This document shows positions 57,723 to 64,000 of a stretch of DNA of 64,000 nt, one piece after another. The stretch's first letter is position 1. Each line of letters starts with the position of its first letter. Under the pieces are notes generated by a model, which saw only the letters and a program-made list of their open reading frames with translations, was not told the DNA's origin and ran no database searches. The translations under genes were made by a program, and so were the position numbers. The DNA is taken from assembly GCA_947493005.1 (NCBI GenBank), contig CANLOY010000005.1, forward strand, positions 186,001-250,000, given 5' to 3'. This stretch comes from an uncultured Roseivirga sp. Its GTDB lineage: Bacteria > Bacteroidota > Bacteroidia > Cytophagales > Cyclobacteriaceae.

Positions 57723-57792
57723 AACGTCATCTCCATAAAGCAGGAACCTCATGATTTAATATGGAGATTCCCGTTTTCACGGGAATGACGTT
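57723..57792. repeat. REP/MITE-like palindromic element with potential three-way junction
   Basis: Outer AACGTCAT...ATGACGTT; inner CTCCAT...ATGGAG and TTCCCGT-TTTC-ACGGGAA. Confidence 0.75.
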
Positions 57793-57885
57793 GGTGCTAG
57801 TATCTTACGATTACTTATCTTTGTATTTCAATACAGGAAACTAATTCTGTTAGTCTTCTGTTTAAACAGCGCTCAATATATTGAA

Positions 57886-58323
57886 TTGAGTTTAAATTGT
57901 TGCCATATGAATATGACAGGTACAGGCACGGATATCCATGTAGAGAGTGTTAAGCTTCAGAAGAAGATTGAAAACCATCTTGGAATTCAGGGAAGTGAAT
58001 TGAGTTTTGAGTTTGCGGCTACTGAAGGTAAGACTAAGCTCGATATGATTACCATTAACCCAAGGCATAATCAATCTTTTCTGTTTCATTCTGAAATCGG
58101 AATTGACAAGCTTGATGCACTTAGAAAAATGCTGGAGTATGTAAAGTCTTATAAAGACAAATACAACTCATATACCATTCAATGGATTGCAAAAGGTGAA
58201 ACAGAATTGCATACCTCATATTTTACGGCTAGTAACATGTATGATGCGCTTGATAAATTATATTACGGTCGCGACATCAATACAATAACAGTATTTAGTG
58301 TAGTACTTAACCCTGTAGCGTGA
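57886..58323 (+). CDS. Conserved hypothetical protein preceding IscA-type gene
   Basis: 145-aa ORF ending in overlap with the next gene; likely start at MNMTGTGT. Confidence 0.65.
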   Translation: MSLNCCHMNMTGTGTDIHVESVKLQKKIENHLGIQGSELSFEFAATEGKTKLDMITINPRHNQSFLFHSEIGIDKLDALRKMLEYVKSYKDKYNSYTIQWIAKGETELHTSYFTASNMYDALDKLYYGRDINTITVFSVVLNPVA

Positions 58324-58649
58324 TGATAACAGTAACAGATACAGCAAAGAATAAAATTGTAGAACTCCGTACTAAGGAAGGTAAGGATGAGAACCAAAAT
58401 ATAAGAGTAGCGGTTCAAGGAGGAGGGTGCTCTGGATTAATGTATGATCTTGAGTTTGATGCAGAAATCAAGGAAAAGGACGAGGTGTTTGAAGACAAAG
58501 GAGTGAAAATTCTGGTAGACAGAAAGAGCTTACTTTACCTACTTGGAACTACACTTGATTTTTCTGATGGCTTGAATGGTAAAGGTTTTCAGTTTATCAA
58601 CCCAAATGCCTCTCGTACCTGTGGGTGTGGAGAGAGTTTCTCAGTTTGA
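58323..58649 (+). CDS. Iron-sulfur assembly accessory protein (HesB/IscA/ErpA)
   Basis: VAVQGGGCSGLMYDLEF; NASRTCGCGESFSV. Confidence 0.95.
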   Translation: MITVTDTAKNKIVELRTKEGKDENQNIRVAVQGGGCSGLMYDLEFDAEIKEKDEVFEDKGVKILVDRKSLLYLLGTTLDFSDGLNGKGFQFINPNASRTCGCGESFSV

Positions 58650-58671
58650 TTACCAGTAAAAAGAATTTAAG

Positions 58672-58703
58672 AGCCCCTATTTCTATAGGGGCTTTTTATT
58701 TTT
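58672..58703 (+). terminator. Rho-independent terminator
   Basis: AGCCCCTAT-TTCT-ATAGGGGCT followed by TTTTATTTTT. Confidence 0.85.
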
Positions 58704-58716
58704 CCTTTAGTAGATG

Positions 58717-59382
58717 TTAAGAGGTTTCTGTGATTAAAAGCCCCAGGCCATAATGAAAATTAACAGAGATAATCAGCCTGACTATCGGGTCTTGCATCTC
58801 AGCTATAGTTAAATCATTAATGAGTGTTTTTGCTAAAAGACTCGGGCTTAGATCAACACCTTTCTCAATAAACTGAAGATATTCACTAACAACTTTAACC
58901 TTGTTGAGCTGGATCAAAGACTTGATATAAGCTCCTTTTGGATTGAAAACCATTGTCTCAAATGGAGCTTCATTTTTTTGATACCCTGGAGTTGGAGGAA
59001 TTTCTGTTAGTTCTTCGTCTGCCTTTACTAACGACAGTGGTACCATTTCTGATTCATAGAAAGATGAAGCTCTTAACCTTTCTAAGTCTGATTTGAATGC
59101 AGAATACCTGAAGAAATGAAGAGGCAAGTTATTATTAGCAAGGTCTTGCAAGTACTGGAAGTAAGCTTTCTCAACATCTTTACCATAGACATTAGTGGCC
59201 AACTCCTCAAATCTATATGTCAGAGAGTTTAATAGTTCGACATCTTCTTTATTCAAACCAACCAGTGAATTGGCGTAATCAACTGACTTTTTCCCTTGAC
59301 AACTTATTACAAGTGCTAGAAGGATGATCGACAATGCTTTTGTTTTCATGTTCTCTTTAACTTTTGATCTGTCGAAGTTCAA
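58717..59382 (-). CDS. Putative lipoprotein, unknown function
   Basis: MKTKALSIILLALVISCQGKK lipobox (internal start). Confidence 0.65.
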   Translation of the reverse strand: MNFDRSKVKENMKTKALSIILLALVISCQGKKSVDYANSLVGLNKEDVELLNSLTYRFEELATNVYGKDVEKAYFQYLQDLANNNLPLHFFRYSAFKSDLERLRASSFYESEMVPLSLVKADEELTEIPPTPGYQKNEAPFETMVFNPKGAYIKSLIQLNKVKVVSEYLQFIEKGVDLSPSLLAKTLINDLTIAEMQDPIVRLIISVNFHYGLGLLITETS

Positions 59383-59401
59383 AATTCTTGAATTAGGAGG
59401 T

Positions 59402-60676
59402 TTAATGTCTTACTAACTCACTATGCGAATAGCCTGCCCAGATGGCTTCGAATACGATATCTTGATCTTGGCGAATTACCCAACCCTTTGAACTAAGTTC
59501 TTTCCTAACAGTATTTTCATCTTTTTCCTTAATAAATAATAAGTAAGCCACGAAGTCAACCACTTCCGGAGGAACTCTACTCATTTGATAAGAAGTTAAG
59601 GAACTCATTAGCCTCATTAGTGCCACATAATAAATGATTACAAGTTGAAGAATGAATAGAATTAATAGCCCAATCCACCCAGTATTTAAATTATCAAGTT
59701 TAAAACCAACCTCGAATCGAAACTTAATAAATTGATAAAAGGAAAATGACTGTTCTGGAAAATCTAAGATATAGTCTAAGTAGATAAAATACTGTCCAAG
59801 TATTACAATAAGTAGGACAGACACTCCCATAATGGCTCTAAGATTCAGGTAATTAGTATAATTGCCTACTTTAATACTTGCGCTGAGTATATACGTCAAA
59901 GCTAAACCTATGATTGATTCAGCTAGCAGAACTAGATGGAAATATCTCATGACAAGAGAAAGCAGAAACCCCAGTATTACAGTTGCAAGAATACTCGCCA
60001 TTATCGGGAAAACTAGCCGAGGAGGCTTTGCTACTTTAGGTCTGGGAAGCTTTTCGGGAACGATGTAATCTGCCCACGTCTCACTTATTTCTACTTCCTT
60101 TACGAGCTCTTGAAGTTTTGTCTCATCATATTCTGAAAGAACAATGTTAAATACATGAATTAGAAGTTTAACTCGTTTAGAATTTCTGCCAACATCCCAA
60201 AGTGAACCATCTAGAGATTCACTAGTAATATTGATTTGCCCTGTTTTGTTAATCTTTACAATAATCTTTTCTGTCCAGGTATTGTAAGAACTAGGGCGTT
60301 TTGCTTCAATTTGGTCTGTTTGATGATAAACTATATCCCAATCTAACTCTTCAAATGCCATTGCAAATAGGCTGCTGATTACCTTATATTCAATAGCTGT
60401 TTGAATACTTTCGGAATACCTAAGGCTAAAGCCAAAACTAGACTTAGGCTTTATACTTTTTATGAAGCCTCTGTATTTATCTTCTCCTGTTATTATGTTT
60501 GGTCTAATGTGCTCATCTATTGTGATTTCATCGCCATTATCTATTCTTTTATTCAATTCCCATTTAGCCGCATCAATTGCTTCTTTTACGTAGTCATTAG
60601 GGTTGTCGATGATTTTCTTTAGCTCGCTTAAGCTCTTTCCTTTCATCTTGGATGAGAAATTACTTTGATCAAACAT
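59402..60676 (-). CDS. Multi-TM membrane protein, unknown function
   Basis: 424-aa ORF; several hydrophobic segments in the C-terminal half. Confidence 0.75.
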   Translation of the reverse strand: MFDQSNFSSKMKGKSLSELKKIIDNPNDYVKEAIDAAKWELNKRIDNGDEITIDEHIRPNIITGEDKYRGFIKSIKPKSSFGFSLRYSESIQTAIEYKVISSLFAMAFEELDWDIVYHQTDQIEAKRPSSYNTWTEKIIVKINKTGQINITSESLDGSLWDVGRNSKRVKLLIHVFNIVLSEYDETKLQELVKEVEISETWADYIVPEKLPRPKVAKPPRLVFPIMASILATVILGFLLSLVMRYFHLVLLAESIIGLALTYILSASIKVGNYTNYLNLRAIMGVSVLLIVILGQYFIYLDYILDFPEQSFSFYQFIKFRFEVGFKLDNLNTGWIGLLILFILQLVIIYYVALMRLMSSLTSYQMSRVPPEVVDFVAYLLFIKEKDENTVRKELSSKGWVIRQDQDIVFEAIWAGYSHSELVRH

Positions 60677-61414
60677 TTACAAAGAATTGAGTATGTTTTC
60701 TTTTTTGGGGATGTTGAACACCGAAAACCCTCTTTCATGTCTATCCAATTCTTCAATTAAATCACCATTGCTATTCCAGACTGCAGATTTCCCTACAGCA
60801 ATATCTCCATCGCATGATCCTATACAATTGGACATAGCTACAGTCATTTGAAATTGACTGGCAATTTCTGAAAGGGTTTTATGAGCACTTTCAACACCTT
60901 TGGCCGTTTTAGCCACACTAGCTAAATAAACATTGGCTGCATTTTTAGCAGCTTTTTGAGAATGCTCCTGTATTGATATTTCATAACAAATAGCCAAGGC
61001 TATTCGATGACCATAAAGCTGAACAATTCCACTACTTTCAGCTCCTGCAGCAAAGAATGGCTCTTCATCCTCATGCAAGTACTGTTTTGAGTAAAGCGAT
61101 CTTTCCTGATCTGGTTGAAAAATGATGAGACTTATAGAAGTGCCATCGTTTCCTCTGGTGGGCGCACCAATACAAATAACAATGTCTTTGGTATCGGAAA
61201 TATTCTGAAAGCAATCCAACCTCTCATCTTTAATATTGATTGCCAATGCATCTGCTAGTTCAGGCTCATAACCAGTCAGTGAAAGCTCGGGAAAAAGAAT
61301 AAGCTTGGCACCTTCCTCAGTAGCCTGATTTACAACCTTAAGGTGGTTACTAATATTTGCTTCGATATTCCCTTTAACAGGTTTCGTTTGTGCAATGCAT
61401 ATTTTCATTGCCAT
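60677..61414 (-). CDS. Carbon-nitrogen hydrolase (nitrilase superfamily)
   Basis: LILFPELSLTGYEPE; ALAICYEISI; E-K-C triad positions present. Confidence 0.9.
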   Translation of the reverse strand: MAMKICIAQTKPVKGNIEANISNHLKVVNQATEEGAKLILFPELSLTGYEPELADALAINIKDERLDCFQNISDTKDIVICIGAPTRGNDGTSISLIIFQPDQERSLYSKQYLHEDEEPFFAAGAESSGIVQLYGHRIALAICYEISIQEHSQKAAKNAANVYLASVAKTAKGVESAHKTLSEIASQFQMTVAMSNCIGSCDGDIAVGKSAVWNSNGDLIEELDRHERGFSVFNIPKKENILNSL

Positions 61415-61501
61415 GAATATCTACAAATATTTGCTGCTGCGAAAGGGTAGATTTCTAAAGAAACATTAATAGTCTCAATAAGCAATACGTTGTACTAAAT
61501 A

Positions 61502-63388
61502 CTAGTATGCCCTTACCTCTTTGCCTTCCATAAAATTGATGAAAGCCTTGTTTACAACACGATTTCCCCCAGGGGTAGGATAGTTGCCTGTGAAGTACCA
61601 ATCACCAAGGTTTTTAGGGCAAGCCTGATGTAAATTGTCCACAGTTTGGTATACCACTTCTAACTCAGCTTTCAAGCCTTCTGGTCTTACAATGTCTGTT
61701 ATCTTTTCAGATACTTCATCGTAAGAAAACTGGTCGTAAAGCTCCTTTACATAGTTTGCCTGATCTTCAGAGTCGATATTAGCGAGGGCTTTTTGATAGG
61801 CTTCTTCCAGCAAGTTTTCCTTGCTGTTTTCTTTTATCAAAGCCAACATAGCTCTGAAGGCAACAAACTCTTTGATTTTAGACATGTCTATACCATAGCA
61901 ATCAGGATATCTGATTTGAGGTGCTGACGAAACGATAACAATTTTTTTAGGCTCAAGCCTATCAAGCATTTTCAGAATACTCTTTTCCAGAGTGGTTCCC
62001 CGAACAATTGAATCATCGATAACTACCAGCGTATCAACATTTTTGTTAATTACCTCATAGGTTGTATCATAAACGTTGGCTACCAATTCATCACGACTAT
62101 TGTCATCGGCAATAAAAGTTCGAAGTTTGGCATCTTTGATTACCAGTTTTTCTACTCTGGGCTGGAAACTCAAAAGTTGTTCTGCACTTTCCAAGGAAGG
62201 CTTATCATCAATAATCACTTCCTTTCTGCGCTTAAGCATGTATTCATCCAATCCCCTCATCATACCCAGAAAAGAGATTTCAGCGGTATTCGGTATATAA
62301 GAGAATACAGTATTTTTTAAGTCCATGTTGATGGACTTCAGAATCTGAGGAATAAGTAGTCTTCCCAACTCTTTTCTCTCTCTGTAAATATCAGGATCTG
62401 TACCTCTGGAGAAATATATTCTTTCAAAAGAACAGGCTTTTAGTTCACCCGACTCCATGATCGGGATCTCTTCCCATTCGGCATTCTTATGAACGATAAG
62501 TGCGTGCCCTGGAGCTACCTCTTCAATCTCTTCGTAATTGACGTTGAAGGCGGCTTTGATAGCTTGTTTTTCAGAAGCAACAACAATTACTTCATCGTCA
62601 ATGTATTTAAAGGCAGGGCGGATACCATTAGGGTCGCGAACTATAAAGGAAGCACCATGTCCAAGTAAACCTACCATTGCATACCCTCCATCGAAATCTT
62701 TGAAAGAACGCTTCAGTACGCGCTGAAGATTCATTTCATTTTCGATGTGAGTGGTAATCTCGTGGTTCTCTTTCTTACCTCGATATTTATCAAAAATGCG
62801 TTGATTTTCTTCATCGATAAAGTGACCAATTTTTTCCATTACGGTCACTGTATCAGTTTTTTCTTTTGGATGCTGACCTAGTTTAATCAAAAGGTCAAAA
62901 AGCTCATCGACATTAGTCATGTTGAAGTTTCCTGCCATTACCAGGTTTCGACTTCTCCAATTGTTTTGTCTCAGAAAAGGGTGGCAGCTCTCAATGCTGT
63001 TTTTCCCATGAGTTCCATAACGAAGGTGGCCCATCCAGAGCTCACCAGTGAATCCCATATTGTTTTTGAGCCAGTTAGCATCTTGAGGATCATAGCCCAC
63101 TTTCTTCTTAGCCTTCTGAAACTTTCTGCTGATTTTGGCAAAAATTTCGGCAACAGGCTGTGGATTAATGGTTCTGTATCTACTGATGAACCTGGTTCCT
63201 GGTTCTACATCTACTTTGATGTTAGCCACTCCGACACCATCCTGGCCTCGGTTGGACTGCTTTTGCATCATGATGTAAAGCTTATTTACCGCGTATGTTG
63301 CCGAACCATACTTGTCAATGTAGTATTGAAGCGGTTTTCTTAGGCGAATGTGTGCTATACCACATTCGTGTTTGATCTGCTCACTCAT
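61502..63388 (-). CDS. purF: Amidophosphoribosyltransferase (PurF-like)
   Basis: CGIAHIRLRKP N-terminal Cys; MGHLRYGTHGKNSIESCHPF; LVVIDDSIVRGTTLEKSI PRPP loop. Confidence 0.88.
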   Translation of the reverse strand: MSEQIKHECGIAHIRLRKPLQYYIDKYGSATYAVNKLYIMMQKQSNRGQDGVGVANIKVDVEPGTRFISRYRTINPQPVAEIFAKISRKFQKAKKKVGYDPQDANWLKNNMGFTGELWMGHLRYGTHGKNSIESCHPFLRQNNWRSRNLVMAGNFNMTNVDELFDLLIKLGQHPKEKTDTVTVMEKIGHFIDEENQRIFDKYRGKKENHEITTHIENEMNLQRVLKRSFKDFDGGYAMVGLLGHGASFIVRDPNGIRPAFKYIDDEVIVVASEKQAIKAAFNVNYEEIEEVAPGHALIVHKNAEWEEIPIMESGELKACSFERIYFSRGTDPDIYRERKELGRLLIPQILKSINMDLKNTVFSYIPNTAEISFLGMMRGLDEYMLKRRKEVIIDDKPSLESAEQLLSFQPRVEKLVIKDAKLRTFIADDNSRDELVANVYDTTYEVINKNVDTLVVIDDSIVRGTTLEKSILKMLDRLEPKKIVIVSSAPQIRYPDCYGIDMSKIKEFVAFRAMLALIKENSKENLLEEAYQKALANIDSEDQANYVKELYDQFSYDEVSEKITDIVRPEGLKAELEVVYQTVDNLHQACPKNLGDWYFTGNYPTPGGNRVVNKAFINFMEGKEVRAY

Positions 63389-64000
63389 TTAGGGTATCCA
63401 AAGCTCAAAATTAATACTATTCATAATGCTGACCAACCAATCCGATCTAAAGAATAAAAGTAACAAAGGGGAGACCAATAAAGTGCCCCAAAGCCAATCT
63501 GTAAATCTTCTGGTGTTCGGTTGGATTTCTTGAGGTGCTGTTTTGAAAAATAATAAATAAGGCATTTTTAGGTAGTAGAAAAGTGCTACCACAGTGTTCA
63601 TCAGGCCAATGACAAAAACCCAAATTAAAATGGGATGTCCTTCATTTAAATGTGCTTCCCAGAGTGCCGAAAAAATAAAAAGCTTAGCGTTAAATCCAGC
63701 AGTTGGTGGTAAGCCTGTAAGCGAGATCATAATAACGAGTACCAGTATTGATAGGTATGGCAGTTTTTGGCCCAGACCTTTGAAACTATCGAACTGAGAA
63801 CTTCCAGTATTTCTTTCAAATATCTGGACAAGCAGAAATCCCGCAAAGTTCATTATCAGATAAATACTTGCATAAAAGAGCATGGCTTGATTCCCTGAAC
63901 CTGTAAAGGCCAGAATACCGACCATTAAAAAGCCCGCATGGGCAATAGAGGAATAGGCTAGCATACGCTTTACATCTTTTTGCCAGAGTGCAGAGAAGTT
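63389..64000 (-). CDS. nuoN: NADH-quinone oxidoreductase subunit N, partial (runs off window end)
   Basis: QKDVKRMLAYSSIAHAGFLMVGI; LPPTAGFNAKLFIFSALWEA. Confidence 0.88.
   Translation of the reverse strand, partial: NFSALWQKDVKRMLAYSSIAHAGFLMVGILAFTGSGNQAMLFYASIYLIMNFAGFLLVQIFERNTGSSQFDSFKGLGQKLPYLSILVLVIMISLTGLPPTAGFNAKLFIFSALWEAHLNEGHPILIWVFVIGLMNTVVALFYYLKMPYLLFFKTAPQEIQPNTRRFTDWLWGTLLVSPLLLLFFRSDWLVSIMNSINFELWIP

Noticed and set aside
1-64000. CRISPR arrays, rRNA, tRNA, prophage or transposase genes
   Set aside because: No repeat-spacer pattern, RNA gene or integrase/transposase ORF recognised by reading.

Overview
The window is AT-rich Bacteroidota (Cytophagales-like) chromosome. This rests on PorQ, an HTCS hybrid sensor/AraC protein, TAnnTTTG-like -7 elements and the gene families present. 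Housekeeping genes at the ends (lon, porQ-hslU, cspA, rlmD, mce, iscA-type, purF, nuoN) frame an accessory core at about 11.1-55 kb. The core contains: (1) an NRPS locus at about 11.2-36.7 kb. It has two megasynthetases reading C-A[luciferase-like monooxygenase insert]-T-C-A-T-C-A-T and TubC-dock-C-A-T-E-TE, two SyrP/TauD-type dioxygenases, an Asp/Glu racemase, a cyclic-peptide ABC exporter overlapping an SPFH protein, two regulators (degenerate-receiver AraC and LytTR) and a PPTase. (2) A compact DUF1611 / alanine-ornithine racemase / VanX-like D,D-dipeptidase operon. (3) A cluster of small stress-type genes. (4) A region carrying three copies of a ~190-240 bp dispersed repeat. The strongest unlisted signal is regulatory. 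Three promoters in the NRPS locus (110-aa gene, NRPS, regulators) share one fixed geometry: 9-bp half-site (YTGTCCKAW), 13 bp, 9-bp half-site (TNGTCYGRT), 19 bp, TAnnTTYB -7-like element. This resembles a LytTR direct-repeat operator. A second set of three promoters at 43.5-44.4 kb shares TGTAA-N16-TGTAA-N22-CANYTTTR. All positions were counted by hand and no database searches were run.
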